DNA of 64,000 nucleotides. Origin: an uncultured Pelagibacteraceae bacterium (lineage in GTDB: Bacteria > Pseudomonadota > Alphaproteobacteria > Pelagibacterales > Pelagibacteraceae). The stretch's first letter is position 1. Each line of letters begins with the position of its first letter. Under the pieces are notes generated by a model that made no database searches, was not told the origin of the DNA, and was given only the letters and a program-made list of their open reading frames with translations. The stretch is from positions 62,001 to 126,000 of the forward strand of contig CACETY010000001.1 in the NCBI GenBank assembly GCA_902562645.1, written 5' to 3'. Positions 27,826-36,999 of the stretch are shown here, piece after piece. Both the position numbers and the translations under genes were made by a program.

Positions 27826-28378
27826 TATACTTTTGTATTGAAAATATTTTTTCATCAACGTCAATATTAATATTAATATCACTTAAAAAAGTTTGTATTA
27901 GGTTTTGATAGATATCTTTGGTTTCCCATCCCATTAAATCCAAACTTTCTTTATCAAAAAAAATCTTAATTGAATTATTTTCGTATTCAAAATTTAATAC
28001 ATAATAAAAAGGATAATCCTTATCATCTTCTGCATTAGTCATTTTTGAAATTAAAAATTTTTTATCAAGAATAAAATTTAAAGGTGTTTGATCTAGTGGA
28101 TATCTATAGTAATTTGTGATTTTATCTGAATTGATAACTAAGGATTTACCATTTGAAACGAGTATTTTGTTGTAAATGTCATAATATTCACAAAAAATTT
28201 TCTTAGGGTATAAAATAATACATTCTCCTTTCTCTATATTATTATTATCTATCCTCTGAATAAACTTGAATTGTAAAGTATTTATATTTTCTAAATAATT
28301 TATGATTTTTTGATTTGAAGAACTTTGTGCATTTATATTAAAAAAAAAAATTGAAAAAAAAACTAAGTATTTTTTCAT
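27818..28378 (-). CDS. lolA: Outer-membrane lipoprotein carrier LolA
   Basis: Periplasmic chaperone that ferries lipoproteins to the outer membrane. It has 186 residues with a signal peptide (about 1-18) and no lipobox. INTLQFKFIQ, GECIILYPKKIFCEY and SNGKSLVINSD follow the LolA beta-sheet pattern (F-x-Q, P-x-x-x-R/K-x-x-Y). It is directly downstream of ftsK with an ATGA overlap, the normal alphaproteobacterial order. Confidence 0.9.
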   Translation of the reverse strand: MKKYLVFFSIFFFNINAQSSSNQKIINYLENINTLQFKFIQRIDNNNIEKGECIILYPKKIFCEYYDIYNKILVSNGKSLVINSDKITNYYRYPLDQTPLNFILDKKFLISKMTNAEDDKDYPFYYVLNFEYENNSIKIFFDKESLDLMGWETKDIYQNLIQTFLSDININIDVDEKIFSIQKYTN

Positions 28379-30462
28379 TTAAGCACTTCTCTTTTACCAA
28401 CATGATTTGCTTGGCTTACTTCTCCGTTTGCCTCCATTTGATCAACTATCCTTGCTGCTCTATTGTAACCAATTTGTAATTTTCTCTGTAAAAAAGATGT
28501 TGAAGCTTTTCTCTCAGATTTTACAATTTCAAGAGCTGTATTATATAATTCATCTAGATTTTCATTATCTTTTGAGTCACCACTACTCTCTTTTTCATCT
28601 GCAAAATTTAGAATTTCATCTACATAATCTGGTTCAGCTTGATTGCGTAAAAAATTATTTATTTTTTCAATTTCACTTTCGGATACAAATGGTGCATGAA
28701 TTCTTGTCATTCTATTTGCTGAAGTCATATAAAGCATATCCCCTTTACCAAGTAGTTGCTCAGCACCTTGTTCACCAAGTATAGTTCTACTATCTATTTT
28801 AGAAGTAACTTGAAATGATATTCTAGTTGGAAAGTTTGCTTTAATTGTTCCAGTAATGACGTCAACACTAGGTCTTTGGGTAGCCATTATTATATGTATT
28901 CCAGCAGCCCTTGCCATTTGTGAAAGTTTTTGAATATAATTTTCAATATCTTTTCCAGCAACGAGCATTAAATCTGACATTTCGTCAACAATTACAACTA
29001 TATAAGGCATTGAAATCTTATGTTTTTCGTTATAACCGTCAATATTTCTTACTCCAACTTTGGTCATTAATTTATATCTGTTTTCCATTTCTTTAACTAC
29101 CCATCCTAAAACTGAGGCAGCTTTTTTTGCTTCTGTAATCACAGGACATAACAAATGAGGTATACCTTCATAAGTTGACAGTTCTAACATTTTTGGATCA
29201 ATTAAAATAAACTTACATTTCTCAGAAGAGTGTTTGTATAAAAGAGATAAAATAATTGTATTTATACAAACTGACTTCCCTGATCCTGTTGTACCAGCTA
29301 TAAGTAAATGAGGCATAGTACTTAAGTCTCCAGTTATAGGTGATCCAGATATACTCTTGCCTAGTGCAATTGGAAGTTTTATATCCTTTTTTTTAAAGTT
29401 AGGATCAGAAATTATCTCACTTAAAAAAACATTTTCTCTTTGTGGTTTTGGCAATTCAATTCCAATTGTATTACTACCAGGTATAGTCGCAATTCTAGCA
29501 GATTCTGAGCTAGTATTTCTCGCAATATCTTCAGAAAGATTAATAATTTTTGATACTTTTACACCAGGTGCTGGCTCAAACTCATATAAAGTAACCACAG
29601 GACCTTGACTTACTTTTTTAACCTCACCTTCAACTCCAAAATCAAGTAAGATTTTCTCTAAAGTTTTCTCATCTGTTTTGTTTTCTGATAAGTTTTTATC
29701 TTTTTTTGATGGAGTCTTTAAAAAATCGATAGAAGGTAATTTATATTTTATTATATTTTTTTTTGAAGATGTCTCATTTTTGTCGAAAGAAAAATTTTCC
29801 TGAACTCTAGTTTCATTATTTGTATAGTCATTTTCTTTTATTATATTTGCTTCATAATTCTCTACGATGTTATTATTTGGTGTTTTTTTTGATTTACTAA
29901 AAATTTTAGCAACATAGCTAAGTTGTTTTAACTTAAAATTAATACTCAAAAGAAAAAAGAAGAATATTAATAAAATTAAAATTAAATAACTTATCTGATG
30001 ATTTAAATTTATTAAATTAATAAAAAAAGACTCTTCAAATAAATTACCAATAAATCCATTATTTCCATTAATTGTTAACCAGAATGTTTCTGTGTGGAAA
30101 ACTGTAAAAAATAATGTTCCTGTAATCGAGTATAAAATTATGAAAAATATACTTTCAATAATATGTAAAATTTTTTTTTCAATTATCACCTTAAGAGATA
30201 TAAAAAAAAGTGAAATCGGCACTAGTAAAGAAATAAGCCCAAGTGATTGATAAAAAATATCAGAAATATAACTGCCTCTTGAGCCCATTAAATTCTTTAT
30301 TTCGGCATTCTCTGGAAAAATAAAATTAGGATCCTCTGGTGAGTAACTGAATAATGATACTAAGAACAATATTGAAAAAATCAGTAAAGAAACCCCTACT
30401 AATTCAGATAATCTTTTTATTATAAAGCTACCAGTTTTATCAATGATATTTTTAATTTTCAT
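28375..30462 (-). CDS. ftsK: DNA translocase FtsK
   Basis: Septum-anchored motor that clears chromosome termini at division. It has 695 residues, on the short side. Four membrane helices lie in the first 170 residues, then a short linker. The motor follows: LYEFEPAPGVKVSKI, Walker A GTTGSGKSVC near residue 390, VIVDEMSDLM, and ATQRPSVDVITG. The gamma winged helix (SFLQRKLQIGYNRAARIVDQME, shown as the C-terminal 50 residues) would read KOPS-type sites. The linker is only about 100 residues, fitting genome streamlining. Confidence 0.97.
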   Translation of the reverse strand: MKIKNIIDKTGSFIIKRLSELVGVSLLIFSILFLVSLFSYSPEDPNFIFPENAEIKNLMGSRGSYISDIFYQSLGLISLLVPISLFFISLKVIIEKKILHIIESIFFIILYSITGTLFFTVFHTETFWLTINGNNGFIGNLFEESFFINLINLNHQISYLILILLIFFFFLLSINFKLKQLSYVAKIFSKSKKTPNNNIVENYEANIIKENDYTNNETRVQENFSFDKNETSSKKNIIKYKLPSIDFLKTPSKKDKNLSENKTDEKTLEKILLDFGVEGEVKKVSQGPVVTLYEFEPAPGVKVSKIINLSEDIARNTSSESARIATIPGSNTIGIELPKPQRENVFLSEIISDPNFKKKDIKLPIALGKSISGSPITGDLSTMPHLLIAGTTGSGKSVCINTIILSLLYKHSSEKCKFILIDPKMLELSTYEGIPHLLCPVITEAKKAASVLGWVVKEMENRYKLMTKVGVRNIDGYNEKHKISMPYIVVIVDEMSDLMLVAGKDIENYIQKLSQMARAAGIHIIMATQRPSVDVITGTIKANFPTRISFQVTSKIDSRTILGEQGAEQLLGKGDMLYMTSANRMTRIHAPFVSESEIEKINNFLRNQAEPDYVDEILNFADEKESSGDSKDNENLDELYNTALEIVKSERKASTSFLQRKLQIGYNRAARIVDQMEANGEVSQANHVGKREVLK

Positions 30463-30525
30463 TTTGTCATTAATGATTTGTCACTTTGTATCATTTAATT
30501 TTTATTGATAAAATTAAATAATATT

Positions 30526-31587
30526 ATGAAAATTTGTCTTTTAGGAAATAACCTCACTAATCTAGTTTTAGCTAACATACTGATAAAAAAAAAAATCAAT
30601 GTTGATATCATCTCTCAATCTAAAAAACCTTTATTAACAAATACTATAAGAACAATTGCAATCTCAAATGAAAATTATGAATTTTTAAGACAAAATATAA
30701 AAGGTTTTCCAAACTTAGGTTGGCCAACGGAAAAAATTAAAATTTATTCAGCCAAAAACAAATCATCTGAGTTATTCGAGTTCAAAAACAAAAATCAAAG
30801 TAATTTTTTCTTACTAAAATATAGCACACTTTATAATTTGATGAAAAAAAACAAATCTTTAAAATTTATTTATATTAAAAATTATAATCTCAATGATATT
30901 AAAAAACGTGACTACAATTTAATTATTAACTCTGAGCTAAATAATCCAATAACTAAAAAATATTTCCAAAAAAAAATAGAAAAAAATTACAAATCTTTAG
31001 CACACACGGCAATGATAGATCACAAGAAAATTGAAAATAAAATTGCCTCACAAATTTTTACAAAAAATGGTCCTTTAGCATTTCTACCTTTATCTAAAAA
31101 TCAGACTTCAATTGTGTTTTCAAATAATTCTTCAAAATTAATGGATAAATTAAGTCTTCTTAAAATAATCAATAAGTATAATCATCAATATGTAATAACG
31201 AAAATTAGTGATGTTGAGTCTGTAGGCATTAAGTTTTTAGTTCTACGTGACTATTTTTTCAAAAATATTTTATCTTTTGGAGATTTAATACATAAAGTTC
31301 ATCCGTTAGCAGGACAAGGATTTAATATGACTATCAGAGATATCAAATCGTTGTCTAATATTTTAGAGGAAAATATTAAGTTAGGAATTGATGATGGAGA
31401 AATAATTGCTGAAAATTTCCAAAAAATTAATAAGCACATAAATTTCATGTATGGATTAGGTATCGATACCATCAATTCTTTTTTCAAATTTGATAACAAA
31501 TTAAAAAATAATTTATCAGGACCGCTATTTAAAATTTTAAAGGGAAATAAATTTTTAAACAAATATGCAACATTCTTGTCTAATTAG
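30526..31587 (+). CDS. UbiH/UbiF-type FAD-dependent hydroxylase (ubiquinone synthesis)
   Basis: About 353 residues. The N-terminal dinucleotide fold is degenerate (CLLGNNLTNLVLANIL), but the FAD-ribityl motif GDLIHKVHPLAGQGFNMTIRD (a G-D-x-x-H-x-x-H-P form) near residue 260 is clear and specific for ubiquinone hydroxylases. It is probably a ring hydroxylase of ubiquinone synthesis; which carbon is not decidable. The ATG at 30526 was preferred to an in-frame TTG at 30505 because it starts directly at the beta strand. ubiH next to ftsK-lolA is common in alphaproteobacteria. Confidence 0.85.
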   Translation: MKICLLGNNLTNLVLANILIKKKINVDIISQSKKPLLTNTIRTIAISNENYEFLRQNIKGFPNLGWPTEKIKIYSAKNKSSELFEFKNKNQSNFFLLKYSTLYNLMKKNKSLKFIYIKNYNLNDIKKRDYNLIINSELNNPITKKYFQKKIEKNYKSLAHTAMIDHKKIENKIASQIFTKNGPLAFLPLSKNQTSIVFSNNSSKLMDKLSLLKIINKYNHQYVITKISDVESVGIKFLVLRDYFFKNILSFGDLIHKVHPLAGQGFNMTIRDIKSLSNILEENIKLGIDDGEIIAENFQKINKHINFMYGLGIDTINSFFKFDNKLKNNLSGPLFKILKGNKFLNKYATFLSN

Positions 31588-31600
31588 CTTTTGTTATTAA

Positions 31601-32242
31601 TTACTGTAAGGTTTTATTATTAAAGTTATCTAAAATATAAGTATTTAGAATTTCTTCTAACTTTTCTTTTCTATTATTTAGATCTTTACTTTCAAGTAAG
31701 ACTTGTTTTTCCTCAAGTGAAAAAGGAGAGGCCATTGATAACGTATTTATTGTTTGATCAAGACTTTGTTTTTCAATCTCTTTCCAATTTATTTCGTATC
31801 CTTGCTTTTTAAATAATCCTTTTAAATTTTGAAATATTAGTTTTAAGTCTGAAAACTTAATTTCATTAGTTTTTTCAATCAAATCTGTTGAAAAATCATC
31901 ATATTTAACATTACATTCCCTGTACAAATTGCCATTGTCGATTTCCTCTACTATCTTGAATCTGCATATTCCATTCAGAATTATTAAATATCGTCCATCA
32001 TCAGTTTCATTAAAACTAGTTATTTTTCCTGCACACCCAATATTATGTAGATCAGGTTTTTTTAAATCACCAGTTTTTTTTGGTTGAATCATGCCAATAA
32101 TTCGGTTGCTTTTCATACTTTGATCCACCATTTCAATATATCTCGGTTCAAAAATGTTCAATGGCACTGTTGTGCGAGGAAATATTATAAAATTAGATAA
32201 AGGAAAAACTGGTAATATGTTTGGAAGATCTTCTTTTTTCAT
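31601..32242 (-). CDS. Lon N-terminal-domain protein (YcaR/LonN-like)
   Basis: A 213-residue protein consisting of a Lon protease substrate-binding (LON) domain only. LPVFPLSNFIIFPRTTVPLNIFEPRY near the start (P-L-x-x-x-x-F-P and I-F-E-P-R-Y motifs) and GCAGKITSFNETDDGRYLIILNG are diagnostic, while the AAA+ and peptidase domains are absent. Stand-alone LON proteins are common in alphaproteobacteria and have no assigned role. It is convergent with the UbiH-like gene. Confidence 0.92.
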   Translation of the reverse strand: MKKEDLPNILPVFPLSNFIIFPRTTVPLNIFEPRYIEMVDQSMKSNRIIGMIQPKKTGDLKKPDLHNIGCAGKITSFNETDDGRYLIILNGICRFKIVEEIDNGNLYRECNVKYDDFSTDLIEKTNEIKFSDLKLIFQNLKGLFKKQGYEINWKEIEKQSLDQTINTLSMASPFSLEEKQVLLESKDLNNRKEKLEEILNTYILDNFNNKTLQ

Positions 32243-32268
32243 AATAATTAAAATATAACATAAAAATA

Positions 32269-33906
32269 ATGAATTTAAACAATTTAGATAAAAATAATTT
32301 ATTAAATTTATACAAAGAAAAAAATTACAATAGTTTTATAAAGTCAGGATTAAAATTATTAAAAAAAAACCCTAAAAATTATCAATTAATATATTTGATA
32401 GGTTTATCTTATGTAAATCTTCAAAAGTATGCCGAGGCAGAAAAGTATTTTGATAAATTATTATATGTTCAAAAAAAGCCAGAGATTTTTTTTATACAAG
32501 CAAATATTCATAAGCAATTAAAAAAATATGACAGTGCAATAAGTTATTTTGAAGAAGCAATTCAACTTAACCCCAACTTTTCTGAAGCATATAATAATTT
32601 AGGAAACACAAAAAAGCGAGTAGGTAAAATCGATGAAGCAATATTTTGTTTTGAGAAAGCTATTCAATTAAAAGAGAATAATATCGAAGCATATCTAAAT
32701 CTAGCAAATATATATAAAGAAAATAAAAAATTTAATAAACTAATTAAAATTTATGAAAAAATATTAAGTTTTAATCAAAACGATTTAAAAACTTTGTATA
32801 ATTTAGGTAGCGCCTATCTATTTTTAGGCAATATATCCAAGGGAAAATATTATTTTGAAAAGATTATTAAAATTAATAGTAATCATATCCCAAGTTATAG
32901 AAATTACATATCAGTTACTAAAATAACAAAAAAAAATGAAATATTTAAAAAATTAGAGCTTTTAAGTGAAGATATTTTTTCAGATGATGATAAAATTTTG
33001 TTTTATGATGCACTAAGTAAAGGATATTTTGATCAAGATAATGATGAATTAGCATTTAAATATTTAGAAAAATCAAATTCTCTAAAAAAGAAAAATTCAA
33101 AATTTTCTTTTGAAAAAGCAGAGATAGAATTTAAGAATACAAAAACTTTTTTTGAGAAAATTGATAATATTGATATTAATTATAAAGATACATTAAAAAG
33201 TAGACCAATTTTTATAATTGGAATGCCGCGATCTGGCACAACACTTATAGAACAGATATTATCTAGTCACTCACAAATTTATGGAGCTGGAGAGCTAGAT
33301 TTTTTGCCTAAAATTATAGATAGGCTAGGTATAAAAAAACCTAGTAGTCTAGAAAGTTTTTTTACAGAGATGAGAAACTCATACTATGATCAAATTAAAA
33401 AAATTTCTGATGACAATTATATTATTGATAAATTACCAGCAAATTATAAATGGGTTGGATTTATAATTAATGCTTTTCCAGAGTCAAAAATTATACATAT
33501 TGATAGAAATCCTATGGCTGTATGTTGGTCTAATTACAAAACTTCATTTGTCGATAGTGGTATGGATTTTAATTTAAGCCAGCAAGATATAGCTAAATAT
33601 TACTCATTATATTTAGATACGATAAATTTTTGGAAATCAAAATATGCAAAAAATATATTTGATGTTAATTATGAGAATTTTGTCAATGATTTTGTAACCA
33701 ATTCTAGGGAAATTTTAAATTTTTTAGATTTAAAATGGGAAGATGAGATAAAAAATTATGATAAAAATATGAGACCTGTAACAACAGCATCTTTTCAACA
33801 AGTTAGGGAGGGTATAAAAAAAAATACATCCTTGTCTTGGAAAAAGTATAGCAATTATTTAATGCCAATGCAGGAAACCCTCAACAATATGAATATAAAG
33901 TTTTAA
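32269..33906 (+). CDS. TPR-repeat sulfotransferase 1
   Basis: 545 residues. About 250 residues of tetratricopeptide repeats (for example PNFSEAYNNLGNTKKRVGKI and NNIEAYLNLANIYKENKK) are followed by a sulfotransferase domain. The PAPS 5'-loop is GMPRSGTT at about 318-325, and the 3'-phosphate site is IDRNPMAVCWSNYK. The architecture resembles protein-tyrosine-sulfotransferase-like enzymes widespread in marine bacteria. The acceptor (protein, glycan or lipid) is unknown. Nine bases separate it from a second gene of the same design. Confidence 0.9.
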   Translation: MNLNNLDKNNLLNLYKEKNYNSFIKSGLKLLKKNPKNYQLIYLIGLSYVNLQKYAEAEKYFDKLLYVQKKPEIFFIQANIHKQLKKYDSAISYFEEAIQLNPNFSEAYNNLGNTKKRVGKIDEAIFCFEKAIQLKENNIEAYLNLANIYKENKKFNKLIKIYEKILSFNQNDLKTLYNLGSAYLFLGNISKGKYYFEKIIKINSNHIPSYRNYISVTKITKKNEIFKKLELLSEDIFSDDDKILFYDALSKGYFDQDNDELAFKYLEKSNSLKKKNSKFSFEKAEIEFKNTKTFFEKIDNIDINYKDTLKSRPIFIIGMPRSGTTLIEQILSSHSQIYGAGELDFLPKIIDRLGIKKPSSLESFFTEMRNSYYDQIKKISDDNYIIDKLPANYKWVGFIINAFPESKIIHIDRNPMAVCWSNYKTSFVDSGMDFNLSQQDIAKYYSLYLDTINFWKSKYAKNIFDVNYENFVNDFVTNSREILNFLDLKWEDEIKNYDKNMRPVTTASFQQVREGIKKNTSLSWKKYSNYLMPMQETLNNMNIKF

Positions 33907-33915
33907 TAAATATTT

Positions 33916-35277
33916 ATGAATTTAGATCCAGTTAAAAAATTAATGTACGAACAAGATTTTATTGGGGCTGAAAAACTTTTACAAAAAGGATTAAAAACAG
34001 AGAAAGATAAATTTATGATTTTTTATTTCTTAGGTCTTGTCCATTTTGAATTGAGAAATTTAGACAAGAGTATTCAATTTTTTGAAAAGTCTCTAAAATT
34101 AAGACCTAACAATATCTCAGTATACATAAAATTAGCAGTTTTATATCAAACAATGGGTGACACTGAGTTATCGAAAAAAAATTATTTAAAATCTATCGAG
34201 TTGGATAGTAATCAGATAAGAAGTTATTATGGATTATATCAGCTTAAACCAAAATTTCTTAAAGATGACTATTACGATAAGATAAGAAGTATTTCACTAA
34301 ATGCAAAAGAGAATTCAACAGAACTTGCAATAAGTAAATTTTTACTTTCAAAGTTTGAAGTAAGTAATGAAAATTTAAAAGAGGAACTAACATTATTAGA
34401 AGATGCTCATAAAATAATATTTAATGCAAATTTACAGTATAATAGAGAGTCTGATTTTTATTACAAAAAAATTATGCAAAAGTTCCATAATAAAATAGAT
34501 TATTTAAATTTAGATAATTTGACTGAACAAAAATATATAAAACCAATTTTTATTATTGGCCTTCCAAGAACTGGATCTACTTTAATTGAAAGCATTATAT
34601 CTACAGATAATAACAATTATTTATCATTTGGAGAAAGTTCTTTCTTTCATATGGGTATTTTAGAACAAATAAAAAAAAAAAATCTTTTCAATAATGAAAA
34701 CTACTTTAATGTAAATAAAATTCAATTAGATATTAGAGAATTAAAAGACTATTTATACAAAAGATATTCTCAATTTAGCTCCTCAGAAAATGAAAAAGAA
34801 ATTATTGATAAATCTTTAGACAATTTTTTCAATATTGAAACAATATTAAAAGTTTTTCCAGATGCAAAAATCATAAATTCTACAAGAAATATTTACGATA
34901 ACATAATTGCAATTTACGAAAAGCTTTTGGCTAAATTATCATGGGCTCACACAATTAAAGATATTCTAGATTATATAGATATATATTTGAGAATAATGGA
35001 TTATTATAAAAAAAAATATCCAAAAAATATTATTACAATATCCTTAGAAAGCTTAAATAATGACAAATATATTGAAACAAAAAAGATTTTTGAATTTTGT
35101 GATTTAAGTTGGAATGAGGAAATATTCGAATTTCACAAAAGAGATAACTTATATATTAAAACTAGTAGTAATGTTCAATTAAGAACTGGTATTCAATCAT
35201 ATGACTACAACAAATATAAAAGATATTATTCTTTATTTGAGGATTATAAAAAAAACTACGATTGGTTAAATAATTAA
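33916..35277 (+). CDS. TPR-repeat sulfotransferase 2
   Basis: 453 residues. The shorter TPR region (about residues 1-130, for example NISVYIKLAVLYQTMGDTEL) is followed by a sulfotransferase domain with the PAPS loop GLPRTGST (about 215-222). The 3'-phosphate segment is diverged (NSTRNIYDNIIAIYEKL), so activity is less certain than in its neighbour. It is probably an old tandem duplicate of the upstream gene and is followed by a tRNA-Gly. Confidence 0.85.
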   Translation: MNLDPVKKLMYEQDFIGAEKLLQKGLKTEKDKFMIFYFLGLVHFELRNLDKSIQFFEKSLKLRPNNISVYIKLAVLYQTMGDTELSKKNYLKSIELDSNQIRSYYGLYQLKPKFLKDDYYDKIRSISLNAKENSTELAISKFLLSKFEVSNENLKEELTLLEDAHKIIFNANLQYNRESDFYYKKIMQKFHNKIDYLNLDNLTEQKYIKPIFIIGLPRTGSTLIESIISTDNNNYLSFGESSFFHMGILEQIKKKNLFNNENYFNVNKIQLDIRELKDYLYKRYSQFSSSENEKEIIDKSLDNFFNIETILKVFPDAKIINSTRNIYDNIIAIYEKLLAKLSWAHTIKDILDYIDIYLRIMDYYKKKYPKNIITISLESLNNDKYIETKKIFEFCDLSWNEEIFEFHKRDNLYIKTSSNVQLRTGIQSYDYNKYKRYYSLFEDYKKNYDWLNN

Positions 35278-35380
35278 AAAATTTGAACCACACCGGCAGC
35301 CATAGTTGATCTTTAATTCTAATCATTTTGCCTATTGCTTAATCTAGCAAAAGCTACTACTTTTAATACTATTAGAACAA

Positions 35381-35455
35381 GCGGGCATAGCTCAGTGGTA
35401 GAGCGTCTCGTTGCCAACGAGAAGGTCGTGGGTTCGAGTCCCATTGCCCGCTCCA
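35381..35455 (+). tRNA. tRNA-Gly (anticodon GCC)
   Basis: A complete cloverleaf: acceptor GCGGGCA with TGCCCGC, D-arm GCTC/GAGC, anticodon stem TCTCG/CGAGA with loop TTGCCAA (anticodon GCC at 35413-35415), T-arm GTGGG/CCCAT with TTCGAGT loop, discriminator T and an encoded CCA (35453-35455). It is GC-rich against the AT-rich surroundings. The 103 bases upstream hold no gene. Confidence 0.98.
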
Positions 35456-35477
35456 AAATTGCTGAAAATATTTGTAA

Positions 35478-36599
35478 ATGAATACTTCAAATTACAAGGA
35501 TGAATTTAATCAATTAAATAAAATTGCAAAAAGTTACAGCCTTTATTCTCTGAAAGATACTTTATTGTTTGCTAATAATAGTAAATTTAAACTTCCAAAT
35601 TTAAATAATATTCCACAATACCACAATATTGTTGGGCTTATAAATTTTAGACTTAATGATTTAGAAAATTCTATATTAGATTTTGAAAAAGCAATTAATC
35701 TTGATCCAAATTTTTATTCTGCTTACTATAATTTAGGTTTATTATTTTTTAAAACTAAGAATTTAAAAAAATCTTATAGTTTTTTAAATAAAGCAATAAT
35801 TATTAAAAACGATTATAAATTAGCAAGAGATAAAATAATTGAAATACTCTCATTTTATGAACCTAATGATGAAAATTCAAATTTTATAAGTGATATTGAC
35901 CAAAAAGTTAAACAGGTTCCTTACGAAATTGATTTTTCAAAAGAAATAACCGATCAACAAATTATTAATTATTTTAATAATTGTAAAAAAGTTGTACTAA
36001 AAGATTTAAAAGACCTTTCTTATAATAAAGTTCAAATTTATCGAACTAAATCAATAAATCTTAATTGTGAGAGACATAAAGCAATCTTTTTTAAATACAA
36101 TTCCATACCAACATATTGCTTTGAGTGTTACAAAGTAGTGATCGAGTCAAAAAATTTATATGATTTATTGAAGATGTCCTTAATTTTTGACCAAATAACT
36201 TACTTCCATAAATTTAACAGAAAAAATATGATAGATAAGAAATCAGGAACTGATATTTTTAAAAGTATTATCTATTGTCAAAGTTTAGAGGAAGTTTTTC
36301 AAGTAGAAAATGAAACAAAAAAGATTCTTAGTATTTATTTTGATGGACAAATTTTAATTGAAAGTAAGAGAGGCTGCCATGAGTATGCATCAAAATATCC
36401 TGAATATAAAAAAATATTTAAAAAAAAATCAGAAATGATGCCTATGCCTAAAGAGTGGATAGATAATGAAAAGAAATATGACTTAGAAAATACGAAAGAT
36501 GGTGTTGAGAATTCTGGAGTTTGTCATGATACAATAAATGGATTTTCTTTAAATAATTTTCTTGTTATGAATAATTGGTTTGATGATCAAAAAATTTAA
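35478..36599 (+). CDS. TPR protein with C-terminal Cys/His domain, function unknown
   Basis: 373 residues. Two or three TPR units lie in the first 110 residues (PQYHNIVGLINFRLNDLENS; PNFYSAYYNLGLLFFKTKNL). There is no PAPS loop. The rest is unfamiliar and holds the pairs C197-E-R-H200 and C214-F-E-C217, 13 residues apart, and two Cys-His dipeptides near residues 300 and 349. These could form a metal site. It follows two TPR-sulfotransferases and the tRNA, so it may belong to the same system. No function can be assigned. Confidence 0.78.
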   Translation: MNTSNYKDEFNQLNKIAKSYSLYSLKDTLLFANNSKFKLPNLNNIPQYHNIVGLINFRLNDLENSILDFEKAINLDPNFYSAYYNLGLLFFKTKNLKKSYSFLNKAIIIKNDYKLARDKIIEILSFYEPNDENSNFISDIDQKVKQVPYEIDFSKEITDQQIINYFNNCKKVVLKDLKDLSYNKVQIYRTKSINLNCERHKAIFFKYNSIPTYCFECYKVVIESKNLYDLLKMSLIFDQITYFHKFNRKNMIDKKSGTDIFKSIIYCQSLEEVFQVENETKKILSIYFDGQILIESKRGCHEYASKYPEYKKIFKKKSEMMPMPKEWIDNEKKYDLENTKDGVENSGVCHDTINGFSLNNFLVMNNWFDDQKI

Positions 36600-36622
36600 A
36601 AAAAAAATTAATTATGTATTTC

Positions 36623-36649
36623 TTGCAATTAAAAAATAAATATTATAAT
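36623..36649 (+). promoter_or_regulatory. Candidate housekeeping promoter of phhB
   Basis: TTGCAA (36623-36628) and TATAAT (36644-36649) are 15 bases apart, slightly short of the ideal 17. The -10 box is exact and lies 8 bases before the phhB ATG. In AT-rich DNA such boxes are common, so this is tentative. Confidence 0.3.
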
Positions 36650-36657
36650 AAATTTTA

Positions 36658-36993
36658 ATGACTGATTTAGCTGATAAAAAATGCATTCCATGTGAAGGAG
36701 GAATTCCAAGTTTTAATATTGAGGAAATACATAAATACCTTAAAAAGGTTGATGGTTGGGATGTCAATTCAGTAGATAAAAAGGATTATTATATTGTTAA
36801 AGACTTTAAATTTAATAATTTTTTAGAAAGTCAATCTTTTGTTAACAAAGTCGGAGAAATAGCTGAGCAAGAAGGTCACCATCCTGATATATGGTTTGGT
36901 TGGGGCTATGCAAAAATCAAAATACAAACACACGCAATTAATGGATTACATGAAAGTGACTTTGTACTTGCTGCAAAAATTGATAAAATTTAG
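36658..36993 (+). CDS. phhB: 4a-hydroxytetrahydrobiopterin dehydratase (pterin carbinolamine dehydratase)
   Basis: Dehydrates the pterin 4a-carbinolamine. It has 111 residues. EGGIPSFNIEEIHKYLKKVDGW at the start and the signature HHPDIWFGWGYAKI...H (about 78-95) with the conserved histidines are clear. No phenylalanine hydroxylase is seen nearby, so it may serve pterin or molybdopterin chemistry instead. It is convergent with purH with a 6-base gap. Confidence 0.94.
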   Translation: MTDLADKKCIPCEGGIPSFNIEEIHKYLKKVDGWDVNSVDKKDYYIVKDFKFNNFLESQSFVNKVGEIAEQEGHHPDIWFGWGYAKIKIQTHAINGLHESDFVLAAKIDKI

Positions 36994-36999
36994 TTAATT

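Noticed and set aside
28407-29608. Open frames antisense to ftsK
   Set aside because: They show no domain features and lie entirely opposite a strongly conserved gene; they are mirror frames caused by codon composition.
30505-30525. TTG start extending the UbiH-like protein by seven residues
   Set aside because: The ATG at 30526 begins directly at the FAD-binding strand, as in the family; the extension has no matching counterpart.
35278-35455. tRNA-Gly as an integration (att) site of an island
   Set aside because: No integrase and no repeated copy of the tRNA 3' end was found in the window.
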